DNA from: Aliiroseovarius pelagivivens
GTDB lineage: Bacteria > Pseudomonadota > Alphaproteobacteria > Rhodobacterales > Rhodobacteraceae
NCBI RefSeq assembly: GCF_900302485.1
Contig: NZ_OMOI01000001.1
Coordinates: 1,984,001-2,048,000, forward strand
Reading direction: 5' to 3'
DNA: 64,000 nucleotides
Each line of letters starts with the position of its first letter. Within the stretch, counting starts at the first letter, position 1. Position numbers and translations under genes: made by a program. The notes under the pieces were generated by a model. The model made no database searches and had not been told where the DNA came from. It saw only the letters and a list, made by a program, of their open reading frames with translations. Below, piece after piece: positions 16,887 through 26,646 of the stretch.

Positions 16887-18851
16887 ATGTCCTCGAATAC
16901 CATCCGCCCCTGGCTTTTCCGCACCTATGCGGGTCACTCGACCGCAAAGGCCTCGAACGAGCTGTACCGCACCAATCTGGCCAAAGGTCAGACGGGTCTG
17001 TCGGTCGCCTTCGATTTGCCGACCCAGACGGGTTATGACAGTGACCATAAGCTGTCGCGCGGAGAAGTAGGCAAGGTTGGCGTTCCGCTCAGCCATCTGG
17101 GCGACATGCGCGCGCTGTTTGACAACATCCCGCTTGAGCAGATGAACACCTCGATGACGATCAACGCCACGGCGCCTTGGCTGTTGTCGCTTTATATTGC
17201 CGCCGCCGAGGAACAGGGCGCGGACATCTCAAAGCTTCAGGGCACCGTTCAGAACGACATCATCAAAGAATATCTGTCGCGCGGTACATATGTATGTCCG
17301 CCGAAGCCGTCGCTGCGCATGATCACCGACGTTGCTGCCTACACGCGCGAACACCTGCCGAAATGGAACCCGATGAATGTCTGTTCCTATCACCTGCAGG
17401 AAGCCGGTGCGACGCCAGAGGAGGAGCTGGCGTTCGCACTGGCCACCGCCATCGCCGTTCTGGACGACCTGAAGGAAAAAGTGCCCGCCGAGGCCTTCCC
17501 CGCCATGGTTGGCCGTATTTCGTTCTTCGTGAACGCCGGCATCCGCTTCGTTACCGAGCTGTGCAAAATGCGCGCCTTCGTCGAGCTGTGGGACGAGATC
17601 ACCCGCGAGCGATACGGCGTCGAAGACCCCAAGTTCCGTCGCTTCCGCTATGGCGTTCAGGTGAACAGCCTTGGCCTGACCGAGCAGCAGCCGGAAAACA
17701 ACGTCTACCGCATCCTGATCGAGATGCTGGCCGTTACCCTGTCTAAAAACGCCCGCGCACGTGCCGTGCAGCTGCCTGCATGGAACGAAGCTCTTGGCCT
17801 GCCCCGCCCGTGGGACCAGCAGTGGTCCCTGCGTATGCAACAGATCTTGGCCTATGAGACCGACCTTCTGGAATTCGACGACCTCTTTGACGAAAACCCC
17901 GCCGTGGAACGCAAAGTGGCCGAACTGAAAGACGGTGCCCGCGCCGAGCTGGCCCAGATCGACGGCATGGGTGGCGCGGTTGCAGCCATCGAATACATGA
18001 AGTCGCGTCTGGTGGACTCCAACGCTGCCCGCATCGGCAAAATCGAGGTTGGTGAGACCACCGTCGTTGGCGTGAACAAATGGCTCGAAACCACCGAAAG
18101 CCCGCTTACTGCGGGTGACGGCGCCATTATGGTTGCCGATAAAGAAGCCGAAGCTGACCAGATCGCGCGTCTGGAACAGTGGCGTGCTGATCGTGACGAC
18201 GCCGCCGTGAATGACGCTTTGAGCGCCCTGCGCGCCGCCGCCAAGTCCGGCGAGAACATCATGCACTCGTCCATCGCTGCCGCGAAAGCGGGCGTGACCA
18301 CCGGCGAATGGGGCGAAGTGATGCGCCAGACGTTTGGCCAGTATCGCGCACCCACCGGCGTGTCGAAGAACCCCTCGAACCGCACTGAAGGTCTGGATGA
18401 AATCCGTAGCCGCGTCGACGCCGTGTCAGACGCGCTTGGTCGTCGCCTGAACTTCCTTGTGGGCAAACCGGGGTTGGACGGACACTCCAACGGTGCCGAA
18501 CAAATCGCCGCCCGCGCCCGCGACTGTGGCATGGATATCACCTATGAAGGCATCCGCCTGACGCCTGAAGAGCTGGTGGCCTCGGCGCTGGAAACCAAAG
18601 CCCACGTGGTCGGCCTGTCGATCCTGTCGGGCAGCCACATTCCGCTTCTGGAAGAGCTGATCGAACGGATGAAAGACGCTGGTCTGGGCGACGTTCCTGT
18701 CGTGGCCGGTGGCATCATTCCCGACGACGACGCCGAGCGTCTGCGCGCAATGGGCGTGGCCAAGGTCTATACGCCGAAAGATTTCGAGCTGAACACGATC
18801 ATGGAAGACATCGTGACGCTTGTGGCCCCCAGCTCGGTCGCGGCTGAGTAA
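16887..18851 (+). CDS. ecm: (2R)-ethylmalonyl-CoA mutase, B12-dependent
   Basis: A 654-residue single-chain mutase of the methylmalonyl-CoA mutase family. The catalytic TIM-barrel begins with the substrate-tunnel segment [15 protein letters not shown]. The C-terminal cobalamin-binding domain has Asp531-x-His533 in GLDGHSNG, then GLSILSGSH and [11 protein letters not shown]. It converts ethylmalonyl-CoA to methylsuccinyl-CoA in the ethylmalonyl-CoA pathway. The closeness to ccrA and the MeaA-like length support ethylmalonyl over methylmalonyl specificity. cobQ near the window end belongs to cobalamin synthesis, its cofactor. The 205-base divergent upstream region holds TTGCGCAA and GC-rich repeats but no promoter I can name with confidence. 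Confidence 0.93.
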   Translation: MSSNTIRPWLFRTYAGHSTAKASNELYRTNLAKGQTGLSVAFDLPTQTGYDSDHKLSRGEVGKVGVPLSHLGDMRALFDNIPLEQMNTSMTINATAPWLLSLYIAAAEEQGADISKLQGTVQNDIIKEYLSRGTYVCPPKPSLRMITDVAAYTREHLPKWNPMNVCSYHLQEAGATPEEELAFALATAIAVLDDLKEKVPAEAFPAMVGRISFFVNAGIRFVTELCKMRAFVELWDEITRERYGVEDPKFRRFRYGVQVNSLGLTEQQPENNVYRILIEMLAVTLSKNARARAVQLPAWNEALGLPRPWDQQWSLRMQQILAYETDLLEFDDLFDENPAVERKVAELKDGARAELAQIDGMGGAVAAIEYMKSRLVDSNAARIGKIEVGETTVVGVNKWLETTESPLTAGDGAIMVADKEAEADQIARLEQWRADRDDAAVNDALSALRAAAKSGENIMHSSIAAAKAGVTTGEWGEVMRQTFGQYRAPTGVSKNPSNRTEGLDEIRSRVDAVSDALGRRLNFLVGKPGLDGHSNGAEQIAARARDCGMDITYEGIRLTPEELVASALETKAHVVGLSILSGSHIPLLEELIERMKDAGLGDVPVVAGGIIPDDDAERLRAMGVAKVYTPKDFELNTIMEDIVTLVAPSSVAAE

Positions 18852-18877
18852 GCCAACAAGCCCACTTAAATTCAAAC

Positions 18878-18915
18878 GGCACCTGTCGCCCGCGCGGCAG
18901 GTGCCTTTTCCTTTT
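18878..18915 (+). terminator. intrinsic terminator of ecm
   Basis: GGCACCTG (18878-18885) pairs with CAGGTGCC (18898-18905) and is followed by TTTTCCTTTT. It lies 26 bases after the ecm stop and insulates ecm from deoD. Confidence 0.88.
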
Positions 18916-18961
18916 CAGGACTTCGCGCTACCGTCACCTCAAACAAAGATTGGAGTGTGAC

Positions 18962-19666
18962 ATGACCGTCCATATCGGGGCCGAACAGGGCCAAATCGCA
19001 GAAACCGTTCTGATGCCGGGCGACCCCTATCGGGCGCGCTGGGCCGCTGAAACCTTTCTTGAAGGGGCAGAACTGGTCAACGAAGTGCGCGGGATGCTGG
19101 GCTTTACCGGCACCTACAAGGGCAACCGCGTGACCATTCAGGGATCTGGGATGGGAATGCCGTCGATCTCGATCTATGCGAACGAGCTGATCCGCGATTA
19201 CGGTGCGAAGACGCTGATCCGCATCGGGTCTTGCGGGGGCATGCAGCCTCATGTGAAAGTTCGTGACGTCGTGATCGCGATGACCTGCACAACCGTGGGC
19301 ACGCCGTCGAACACCATTTTTCGAGAGCTGAACTACTCGCCCTGCGCTGATTACGGTCTTTTGGAAGCCGCTGTTGCAGCCGCACGTGGCCGCGATGTCG
19401 GCGTGCATGTGGGTGGGATCTACAGTTCGGACACGTTCTATGACGAACGCCCAGACCTGAACAAAGAGATGACCCGCCACGGCATTCTGGGGGTCGAGAT
19501 GGAAGCCGCCGAACTTTACACGCTGGCCAACCGCTATGGCGTACGGGCTTTGGGGATCATGACGGTTTCTGATCACTTGCAAACCGGAGAGGCGTTGCCC
19601 TCGGACCAACGCGAGAAGACCTTTGGAGATATGGTTGAGATTGCACTTGAGGCCGCCTTCGCCTGA
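18962..19666 (+). CDS. deoD: purine-nucleoside phosphorylase DeoD (hexameric class)
   Basis: A 234-residue NP-I family enzyme of the hexameric DeoD type. Visible motifs are [13 protein letters not shown] near residue 20, the phosphate-binding RIGSCGGMQ, the ribose-binding [11 protein letters not shown] and the catalytic aspartate in MTVSDHL. It cleaves purine (deoxy)nucleosides with phosphate in the cytoplasm. I chose the ATG at 18962 over one 12 bases upstream because family members begin MTVHIGAE. It is a single-gene unit between two terminators. The window also encodes an unrelated trimeric-class PNP at 6996. Confidence 0.94.
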   Translation: MTVHIGAEQGQIAETVLMPGDPYRARWAAETFLEGAELVNEVRGMLGFTGTYKGNRVTIQGSGMGMPSISIYANELIRDYGAKTLIRIGSCGGMQPHVKVRDVVIAMTCTTVGTPSNTIFRELNYSPCADYGLLEAAVAAARGRDVGVHVGGIYSSDTFYDERPDLNKEMTRHGILGVEMEAAELYTLANRYGVRALGIMTVSDHLQTGEALPSDQREKTFGDMVEIALEAAFA

Positions 19667-19690
19667 CCGCACACGATCATCCTGAATGCG

Positions 19691-19716
19691 AAAGAGGCGC
19701 CTTTCGGCGCCTCTTT
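19691..19716. terminator. bidirectional terminator between deoD and creD
   Basis: AAAGAGGCGCC (19691-19701) and GGCGCCTCTTT (19706-19716) form a perfect 11-base-pair stem with a four-base loop; A-rich on one side and TTTT on the other. It lies between the two convergent stops and serves both strands. Confidence 0.9.
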
Positions 19717-19722
19717 TATTCG

Positions 19723-21198
19723 TTATTGGTCCTCTTTCGGCGTGTCATCCGAAGGTGATGCACGCCACGGTCCCTCAGAATTTGGTGTCGCTACGGGGCT
19801 AGACCGTGCCACTGCCTTTTTTGCCGTACGTCGGGCAAACAATCCAGGCCCCGGTCCATCTTCGCCGTACCACTCTTCGTTCCGCGTGGCGTACATGGTC
19901 GCCCCGATCGCCACGAAGGCCAGCGTGGCGCCCGCCAGAAGTGCATAGTCGGTCGAATAGAGGATCAGATAGAGCACTGCGTAAAGCAGCACCAACATGC
20001 CCCCCAAAACCCACGTCCGGCTTCCAAGCTTCAATGCGAAGCGCCCAAACATCAAAAGCAACAGGATCAAGGCCGCCGCCGACCCGATGTAGGCAACGGT
20101 AAAGCCCACCTGCTCGGCATAGGCCAGCATCAGAAGCGTAAACACGGCCTGTGACAGACCGATCAGAAGGTATTGGACCGGATGCACTGGTTTCTTGCTT
20201 TGCATATCCATCAGAAGCACCGTCAGGAAGGTCAGCGACACGAACAGGATGCCATAGCGCGCCGCGCGCCACGCTTTCTGATAGAAGTCATTGGGCTGAT
20301 AGAAGCTGACACCAAAAGACGTGTCCCGCCGCGCGCTCTGCTCGTAATCCTGTCGCGAGATTTGCGGCAGGCTGCGTGCCAAATGAGGGATTGTCCATTT
20401 GGCTTGGAACCCTGTCTCGGAAATCTCGGACCCGTCGGGCAGAAATGCACCACCAAAGCTGGGATCCGGCCAGTCGCTGTTCATCTCAACCGTCGAGATC
20501 CGCCCCACCGGGGCCACGCGCAACTCGGCAGCACCGTTCAGCCCCAGAACCAAATCAAACTTCGTTTGGTCTTTGCCGCCAGGCAACAGCGCCGTCAAAC
20601 CCGCGGCATCGCCCAAGGGCTCCATCAGGATTTCGTCCGCACCCGATGTAAGACGTGCTTCGCCGCGCAACGCGCGGTTCGAGCTGACGGTCAGACGTAG
20701 GCTTGCTTCGTCCCAGACAGCAAATTCATTCTCGTCCAGCTGAGCCTCAACTCGGTCAAACGGGTACTCGGTCGCGATGTTGGCCTGCGCCTGATAGACA
20801 GGCACTTGGAAGATGCCGCGGTGGCGCATCTGGGTTTCGGTCGTGATTTTGACGTCGAACACATCCGGATAAACATAAAGCGCTTGCCGGCTTTCGATCC
20901 GCTCAACCTCGACCAGTTTTTGTAGGTTCTCGCCAGTTTCCTTGTCGCGCATGACCAGGCCAGTGGCCTCGTCGATCACATTGTGAAGCTCGGTCACAGT
21001 CACGCGGGCCTTGACCGGAATGACCACGCTTGGCCCCGAGATCGTTTGCTGTCCGCCCCATTCCTGACCAACTGACCGGATCGTATCTTCGGAATAGTGA
21101 CGTCGAGAATTCACGATGTCCGACACCATCATCAGAGGGATGAACATCACAAGGCAAAGAACGCCCACAATAATAAACCGCCAGCCGAGGGATCGCAT
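19723..21198 (-). CDS. creD: cell envelope integrity/inner membrane protein CreD
   Basis: A 491-residue inner-membrane protein. An N-terminal membrane helix (about residues 7-26) is followed by a large periplasmic domain (about 27-325, including GPSVVIPVKARVTV) and a cluster of about five hydrophobic segments (about 330-450). This architecture and the DYEQSARRDTSFGVSFYQPND region fit CreD, which in enterobacteria belongs to the CreBC regulon and affects envelope integrity. No creBC two-component genes lie in this window, so regulation is unknown. The last about 30 residues are charged and probably disordered. Confidence 0.87.
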   Translation of the reverse strand: MRSLGWRFIIVGVLCLVMFIPLMMVSDIVNSRRHYSEDTIRSVGQEWGGQQTISGPSVVIPVKARVTVTELHNVIDEATGLVMRDKETGENLQKLVEVERIESRQALYVYPDVFDVKITTETQMRHRGIFQVPVYQAQANIATEYPFDRVEAQLDENEFAVWDEASLRLTVSSNRALRGEARLTSGADEILMEPLGDAAGLTALLPGGKDQTKFDLVLGLNGAAELRVAPVGRISTVEMNSDWPDPSFGGAFLPDGSEISETGFQAKWTIPHLARSLPQISRQDYEQSARRDTSFGVSFYQPNDFYQKAWRAARYGILFVSLTFLTVLLMDMQSKKPVHPVQYLLIGLSQAVFTLLMLAYAEQVGFTVAYIGSAAALILLLLMFGRFALKLGSRTWVLGGMLVLLYAVLYLILYSTDYALLAGATLAFVAIGATMYATRNEEWYGEDGPGPGLFARRTAKKAVARSSPVATPNSEGPWRASPSDDTPKEDQ

Positions 21199-21266
21199 GG
21201 CATACTCCTTTTACTGCACTACTCTACACTATGGGTTGAGACGCGACATTCAAGTTGCGGTTTTCC

Positions 21267-22130
21267 TTAGCGTCCGTGGCTTTGGTCATAGCCGTTCACA
21301 TGCGGGGACCGCCATTCACCCAGCGCGCCGTTCTCTGGTGCGAACACCTCGACCAACAGCGGGTGGCAAGCCGCGCTGTCCGAGCTGTGTTCGTCTGAAC
21401 AATCGCCGCCGGGACAAGCGCTAAGTGCGCCCAGAAGGTTAATTTCAGCAAAGAATTCAAGGTAATCTCCGGGACGGACGGGGCTGGCTTTCATGAAGTA
21501 TTGTCCTGTGTCGCGGGTGAACCCGGTGCACATGAAGACGTTCAGCACGTCATGCACATGCGGCTGTGCCGCGTCCAGCGTACACCCCAGATGGTCGGCC
21601 AACGCACGGGTCAGGTTGGAATGGCAGCAATGATGATACTGCCCGCCGGACAGCAGGTTGTTCGTGTACGGATCGCAGCGCGTACCGATCACATCATGGA
21701 CCGAGCCGCCAAATTCATCGAAGCCATACCAATCCAGCGTGTCGTCGATGATCGTCGCCATCGGGCGCATGGCGGGGAAGCTGGTCCACATCCGGTCAGA
21801 GACAGACAAATGCGTGCCATGCAAGGCACGGGTCTTGCCGGAATAGAACCGCTCGTTCAGGTCATCTGCGTTCCACAAGTTCAAGTCCCCCACCTGCGAC
21901 CCTTCAACTGAAGAGATGCGGAAGAACTGTCCGGCAGGCACGCTGAACGTGCGCGCGTCACGGGCCGGGATCAGAACCTCATCGACCTTCTGCGCCGTCG
22001 CACGGGCGCGCTGGTACAACTCCAGAGCCGGTGCGGTCAGACTGTCCACCGGATAGCAAATGACGGGCTTCACTGCTTTGCGGGCATCGGCATCTGCGGG
22101 CGGCGCATGTGATGGGATCTGGGGTTTCAT
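21267..22130 (-). CDS. DUF1989 / urea carboxylase-associated family protein
   Basis: A 287-residue protein matching the DUF1989 family: a core starting near ARTFSVPAGQFFRISSVEGSQ, then DLNLWNADDLNERF, LDWYGFDEFGG, the Cys/His-rich YHHCCHSNL and HDVLNVFMCTGF, and FFAEINLLGALSACPGGDCS. Members accompany urea carboxylase, guanidine or amine-degradation genes, and the conserved cysteines and histidines suggest metal binding; the reaction is not established here. I chose the ATG at 22130; the longer reading from 22178 adds 16 residues without support. A DUF2478 gene is divergent, and an amine-oxidase gene lies beyond it. Confidence 0.8.
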   Translation of the reverse strand: MKPQIPSHAPPADADARKAVKPVICYPVDSLTAPALELYQRARATAQKVDEVLIPARDARTFSVPAGQFFRISSVEGSQVGDLNLWNADDLNERFYSGKTRALHGTHLSVSDRMWTSFPAMRPMATIIDDTLDWYGFDEFGGSVHDVIGTRCDPYTNNLLSGGQYHHCCHSNLTRALADHLGCTLDAAQPHVHDVLNVFMCTGFTRDTGQYFMKASPVRPGDYLEFFAEINLLGALSACPGGDCSDEHSSDSAACHPLLVEVFAPENGALGEWRSPHVNGYDQSHGR

Positions 22131-22226
22131 AAAAGCACTCCGATTGTCTGATCGCATCAAGACACGTGGCCCAAGCAATTGACAAGCCCTTGCAAGATTG
22201 CCAAGTCAGTGGCGAAGGGATTACCG

Positions 22227-22733
22227 ATGAAACTTGCTTATGTAATTGCGCCCGGTCGGGGTACGACGAACCTTCTGCTGGCGGGTGTAGCGCAGGCTTT
22301 GGCCGACAAAGGTGTGACCCTGTGCGGGACTGTCCAGCTGGACACCGAACGGGCCGAAGAACACCACTGCGACATGGATGTGTTGGTGCTGCCGGACGGG
22401 CCTAAAATTCGCATCAGCCAGTATCTTGGCGCCAATGCCCGTGGCTGCAAGCTGAACCCCGAGGCGCTGGAAACCGCCGTGGGCCAAACCGAGGAACGCC
22501 TACGCGATGGCGCGGATCTTCTGATCGTCAACAAGTTCGGCAAGCAAGAGGCCGAAGGGCGTGGTTTCCGCGAAGCGGTGGGGCAAGCGCTGGCACAAGA
22601 CATCCCCGCCATCATCGGCCTAAGCGAAGGATCGCGCGATGCGTTCATGGCCTTCGTGGGCGAGGCGGAAGAAATCACGCCCGAACATGACGCCGTGTTG
22701 AATTGGGCGCTTTCGGCAACCGGACGCCAATGA
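22227..22733 (+). CDS. DUF2478 domain protein (putative nucleotide-binding)
   Basis: A 168-residue protein resembling DUF2478: an N-terminal strand-loop KLAYVIAPGRGTTNLLLAGVA that looks like a loose P-loop, a central MDVLVLPDGPKIRISQYLG and LLIVNKFGKQEAEGRGFRE. DUF2478 proteins are often near molybdenum or nitrogenase genes and are assumed to bind nucleotides; none of those genes is nearby here. I chose the ATG at 22227 with AAGGGA upstream; the longer reading from 22179 has no Shine-Dalgarno. Confidence 0.75.
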   Translation: MKLAYVIAPGRGTTNLLLAGVAQALADKGVTLCGTVQLDTERAEEHHCDMDVLVLPDGPKIRISQYLGANARGCKLNPEALETAVGQTEERLRDGADLLIVNKFGKQEAEGRGFREAVGQALAQDIPAIIGLSEGSRDAFMAFVGEAEEITPEHDAVLNWALSATGRQ

Positions 22734-22850
22734 CCTGACGTTCCACGACAATTTCCCGTCACAGGATCTTTCCTCATGCGTGACCCGGCGCTAACCTGCG
22801 CTGACTCGTGGCGTGCCACGCCGACCCCATCCCATCGACAGGAGCCTTCC

Positions 22851-24068
22851 GTGAGCCAACGGTCTTTCCGCACCCAACCCGAACACAGCAGCTATGACGT
22901 CGTGATTGTTGGGGGCGCGATCATGGGATCTTCGGTCGCGTGGTGGCTGTCGCAAGACACGGATTTCAACGGGCGTGTTCTGGTGATCGAGCGTGATCCC
23001 AGCTTTGCGCAATGTTCAACCGCCCATACAAATTCCTGTATTCGCCAGCAGTTTTCCGAAGCTTTGAACGTAAAAGTTTCACAATTCACACTTCAGTTCA
23101 TCAAAGACCTGCGTGCCAACATGGGCGGCGATGCGCGGATCGAGAACATCGGCGTGCAAGATTTCGGATACCTTTATCTGGCAGACAATGACGCGCGGGC
23201 CGAGGAATTGAAGGCCGCCCAAGCCATGCAAGTGGCCCTAGGTGCTGGCACCCGCATACTGACCCGCGATGAACTGGCCGAGGCCTATCCGTTCTATGAT
23301 CTGGACGACATCATTCTGGGCAGCCACGGGGCGGTCGATGAAGGTTATTGGGACGGTGGCGCACTGTTTGACTGGTTCCGCCGCAAGGCCATCGAGGCGG
23401 GTGTCGAATACCTGTCGGGCGAGGTCACGGGCGTTCAGACCGAGGGCGGACGCGCGACTTCCGTCACACTCTCCGACGGCACACAGATCGGATGCGGCCA
23501 CCTGGTCAACGCCGCCGGGCCGCGCGCGGCGTTCCTGTCGAAAATGGCCGGGCTGGACGTCCCGATCGAACCGCGTAAACGCTTCACTTGGGTCTTCAGC
23601 GCGGCTAACCCGCTGGACCGCCCCCTACCCCTGACCGTCGACCCCAGCGGAATCCATTTTCGTCAGGACGGCCCCGAGACCTATATGGTCGGCGCAGCAC
23701 CCCATGACGACATCGCTGTCGCGCCGGATGATTTCCACATGGATCACAGCATCTGGGAAACCCATGTCTGGCCGCATATCGCCACCCGCATCCCGCAGTT
23801 CGAGGCGCTGAAAATCGTCACCGAATGGGCGGGGCATTATGCCTATAACACGTTGGATCAGAACGCCATTCTTGGCCCGCACCCCGAGCTGGAAAACTTC
23901 CATTTTATCAACGGGTTCTCGGGTCACGGACTGCAACAGGCCCCCGCCATGGGACGCGGATTGGCCGAGCTTATCGTCCATGGCAGCTATCGCACCATGG
24001 TCTTGTCGCCGTTTGGATACGAGCGGATCGTCACTGGCACCCCCTTTGGCGAGAGCGCCGTAATCTGA
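22851..24068 (+). CDS. FAD-dependent amine/amino-acid oxidoreductase (DAO family)
   Basis: A 405-residue flavoprotein of the glycine oxidase/D-amino-acid oxidase superfamily. The FAD dinucleotide motif DVVIVGGAIMGSSVAWWL starts near residue 15, ERDP marks the ribose-binding acidic residue, and the C-terminal part has INGFSGHGLQQAPAMGRGLAEL, the second FAD contact. I chose a GTG at 22851 because AGGAG lies 8 bases upstream; the ATG at 22776 adds 25 residues of low protein character. It would oxidise an N-methyl or amino group of an unknown amino acid. It converges on trpA with only 11 bases between. Confidence 0.87.
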   Translation: MSQRSFRTQPEHSSYDVVIVGGAIMGSSVAWWLSQDTDFNGRVLVIERDPSFAQCSTAHTNSCIRQQFSEALNVKVSQFTLQFIKDLRANMGGDARIENIGVQDFGYLYLADNDARAEELKAAQAMQVALGAGTRILTRDELAEAYPFYDLDDIILGSHGAVDEGYWDGGALFDWFRRKAIEAGVEYLSGEVTGVQTEGGRATSVTLSDGTQIGCGHLVNAAGPRAAFLSKMAGLDVPIEPRKRFTWVFSAANPLDRPLPLTVDPSGIHFRQDGPETYMVGAAPHDDIAVAPDDFHMDHSIWETHVWPHIATRIPQFEALKIVTEWAGHYAYNTLDQNAILGPHPELENFHFINGFSGHGLQQAPAMGRGLAELIVHGSYRTMVLSPFGYERIVTGTPFGESAVI

Positions 24069-24079
24069 TCAGCCGCGCT

Positions 24080-24871
24080 TCACCCTCGGTGCGCGCCGTC
24101 AGCCAGCGTTTTGACGAACGACAAGATATCGTCGACGGACTCGCCTGCGCCGATCTTCGACACGATGGCTGACCCAACAACGGTGCCGTCGGCCACGCTA
24201 GCAATCGCCTCGGCCTTTTCGGGTGTGTTTACGCCGAAGCCAACGATCACCGGAATATCGGTTGCGGCTTTGATACGCGCCACTTCCGGTCCGACGTCTC
24301 CGGTTTGCGCCTCGGCCGAACCGGTCACGCCGGTCACCGATACATAATAAACAAAGCCCGAGGTGTTCTGCAGAACCTTCGGCAGACGTTTATCGTCAGT
24401 AGTCGGGGTCGCAAGACGAATGAAGTTCAACCCAGCTTTTTGCGCCGGGATGCACAGTTCGTCATCCTCTTCCGGCGGCAGATCCACGACGATCAGGCCA
24501 TCAATGCCAGCTGCCTTCGCATCGACCAGAAATTTGTCCACGCCGCGATTGTAGATAGGGTTGTAATAGCCCATCAGCACGATTGGTGTGGTGTCATCTT
24601 CTTTGCGAAACTCAGCCGCCATATCCAGCGTCTTTTGCAGCGTCACACCTGCACCAAGCGCGCGCTGTCCCGCCAGCTGAATGGTTGGACCATCCGCCAT
24701 CGGATCGGTGAAAGGAATGCCAAGTTCGATCACGTCGACACCCGCCGCAGGCAGTCCCTTCATGACCTCAAGCGAGGTTTCCACATCGGGATCACCGCCC
24801 ATGATGTAAGCAACAAAGGCTTTCTGGCCCTTTTCCTTAAGCGCGGCAAACTTGGCGTCGATGCGAGTCAT
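24080..24871 (-). CDS. trpA: tryptophan synthase alpha subunit
   Basis: A 263-residue TIM-barrel protein with the catalytic pair at Glu49 ([11 protein letters not shown]) and Asp60 (PMADGP), exactly the canonical numbering. Further matches are [21 protein letters not shown] and [10 protein letters not shown]. It cleaves indole-3-glycerol phosphate to indole and glyceraldehyde-3-phosphate and channels indole to TrpB. No trpB or trpF lies beside it, so trpA is separated from its usual partners. No terminator is evident in the 11 bases shared with the convergent oxidase. Confidence 0.96.
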   Translation of the reverse strand: MTRIDAKFAALKEKGQKAFVAYIMGGDPDVETSLEVMKGLPAAGVDVIELGIPFTDPMADGPTIQLAGQRALGAGVTLQKTLDMAAEFRKEDDTTPIVLMGYYNPIYNRGVDKFLVDAKAAGIDGLIVVDLPPEEDDELCIPAQKAGLNFIRLATPTTDDKRLPKVLQNTSGFVYYVSVTGVTGSAEAQTGDVGPEVARIKAATDIPVIVGFGVNTPEKAEAIASVADGTVVGSAIVSKIGAGESVDDILSFVKTLADGAHRG

Positions 24872-24930
24872 GCGTGATCCCCTTCTTGGTCCAGCCCGGT
24901 TTGCCCAAGCGGGACGGGAAAATCAATGCC

Positions 24931-25347
24931 TCACTGGTAATCGCTGTCCGCCATAATCATCCAACGCACGCCGAACTTGTCGGTCAGCGTGCCAAAAAGT
25001 GATGTCCAGAACATCGGTGCAAGCGGCATACGCACCTCGCCACCTTCTGCCAAGGCATCGAACACGCGACGCGTTTCGTCGTCACCCGCAAGCGACACGC
25101 AGACATTGCAGCCCGCCATCTCGGGTGTCTCGCCCGAGGGATCATCGCTGGCAAACAGCCAGCCGTCTCCGATGGCCAATCCGGCGTGCATCACCGCATC
25201 ATCCGGAACACCGGGCATTTGGGCACGATCTTCGTCTGGCATGTCCTTGAATGACATGATCTCGGGCGCCGTTCCGAAAACCTCGCCATAGCGGGTCATG
25301 GCAGCGCGTGCTTGGTCTTTGAAAAAAACATAGGGAATAGGTTGCAT
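24931..25347 (-). CDS. VOC family protein (PhnB-like)
   Basis: A 138-residue glyoxalase/VOC-fold protein of the PhnB-like subgroup: PYVFFKDQARAAMTRYGEVFG at the start, MHAGLAIGDGWLFASDD in the middle and the family tail MFWTSLFGTLTDKFGVRWMI. Such proteins are small bebeta-fold dimers, some of which bind metals; no function is established for this one. It lies downstream of nothing obvious and 59 bases before trpA on the same strand. Confidence 0.82.
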   Translation of the reverse strand: MQPIPYVFFKDQARAAMTRYGEVFGTAPEIMSFKDMPDEDRAQMPGVPDDAVMHAGLAIGDGWLFASDDPSGETPEMAGCNVCVSLAGDDETRRVFDALAEGGEVRMPLAPMFWTSLFGTLTDKFGVRWMIMADSDYQ

Positions 25348-25447
25348 CAGTCATCCTCCTCCATTTCATGCCTTCCCACTCCACCATGCTTGCGCCCAGC
25401 CTGTCAAAGCCCTAGAACGCGCGAGTATTTCAACGACGGAGGCCGTG

Positions 25448-26545
25448 ATGGGTTTCAAGATGGGTATCGTGGGTCTGCCGAATGTGGGCAAATCGACCCT
25501 GTTCAACGCACTGACCAAAACGGCTGCCGCACAGGCTGCCAACTTCCCTTTCTGCACCATCGAGCCCAATACGGGCGAAGTGAACGTGCCCGATGCGCGC
25601 CTTGATAAACTGGCTGCGATCGCATCGTCGAAAGAGATCATCCCCACCCGCATGACCTTTGTGGACATTGCAGGTCTGGTGAAAGGTGCCTCGAAGGGCG
25701 AAGGGCTGGGCAACCAGTTTCTGGCCAACATTCGCGAAACCGACGCGATTGCCCACGTTCTGCGCTGCTTTGATGATGGCGATGTGACCCACGTCGATGG
25801 GCGCGTGAACCCGGTCGAAGACGCCGAAGTGATCGAGACCGAGCTGATGCTGGCCGATCTAGAAAGCATCGAAAAACGCCGCGCGGGCCTGGTGCGCAAG
25901 CTCAAGGGCAACGACAAAGACGCCCAACAGCAGGATCGTCTTCTGGCCGCCGCACAGGAAGTGCTTGAAAACGGCCAACCCGCCCGCACGGTCGACGTGG
26001 ATGAAGAAGACAAGAAAGCGTGGAATCTGCTGCAGCTTCTGACCACCAAGAAGATCCTCTATGTCTGCAACGTAGACGAAGGCGACGCGGCCACCGGCAA
26101 TGCGTATTCGAAAGCAGTCGAAGACATGGCGGCGGCGCAGGGTGCTGCATCCGTCGTGATTTCCGCCAAGATCGAAGAAGAGATCAGCCAGCTGGAAGAC
26201 GATGACATGGAAATGTTTCTGGAAGAGCTCGGCCTGACCGAAGCTGGTCTGGATCGCCTGATCCGTGCCGGTTACGAGCTTCTGCATCTGGAAACCTACT
26301 TCACCGTCGGCCCGAAAGAGGCCCGCGCCTGGACCATCCGCGAGGGCACCATGGCTCCGCAGGCAGCCGGCGTGATTCACGGCGATTTCGAGCGTGGTTT
26401 CATCCGGGCCGAGACCATCGCCTATGACGATTATGTCGAACTGGGCGGTGAAGGCCCCGCGAAAGAAGCGGGTAAGATGCGGGCCGAAGGCAAGAGCTAT
26501 ATGGTTAAAGATGGCGACGTGCTGCACTTCCTGTTTAACGCCTAA
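25448..26545 (+). CDS. ychF: redox-regulated ATPase YchF (OLA1 family)
   Basis: A 365-residue Obg-related ATPase. The P-loop GLPNVGKST is at residues 9-17, the G3 region is VDIAGLVKGASKGEGLGNQFL, and the C-terminal TGS domain includes ETYFTVGPKEARAWTIREG and YDDYVELGGEGPAKEAGKMRAEGK (about positions 318-341). YchF binds ribosomes and hydrolyses ATP in preference to GTP. I chose the ATG at 25448 rather than the GTG three bases earlier; GGAGG lies upstream. A clear terminator follows, so it is transcribed alone. Confidence 0.95.
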   Translation: MGFKMGIVGLPNVGKSTLFNALTKTAAAQAANFPFCTIEPNTGEVNVPDARLDKLAAIASSKEIIPTRMTFVDIAGLVKGASKGEGLGNQFLANIRETDAIAHVLRCFDDGDVTHVDGRVNPVEDAEVIETELMLADLESIEKRRAGLVRKLKGNDKDAQQQDRLLAAAQEVLENGQPARTVDVDEEDKKAWNLLQLLTTKKILYVCNVDEGDAATGNAYSKAVEDMAAAQGAASVVISAKIEEEISQLEDDDMEMFLEELGLTEAGLDRLIRAGYELLHLETYFTVGPKEARAWTIREGTMAPQAAGVIHGDFERGFIRAETIAYDDYVELGGEGPAKEAGKMRAEGKSYMVKDGDVLHFLFNA

Positions 26546-26570
26546 TCTTACTTAGATTCCAAACAACTAA

Positions 26571-26599
26571 AGCCGCGACCGCTCGTCGCGGCTTTTTCT
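26571..26599 (+). terminator. intrinsic terminator of ychF
   Basis: AAAGCCGCGA (26571-26580) pairs with TCGCGGCTTT (26588-26597) and a T-run follows. It lies 25 bases after the ychF stop. Confidence 0.9.
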
Positions 26600-26646
26600 G
26601 TTTCTGGTGGCGTGCACGTGTCCGCGCCCCGCGTTCCCGTGCGGAG

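Noticed and set aside
17229..18266. Minus-strand open frame of 345 codons within ecm
   Set aside because: It lies wholly inside the mutase gene and has the composition of a complement frame.
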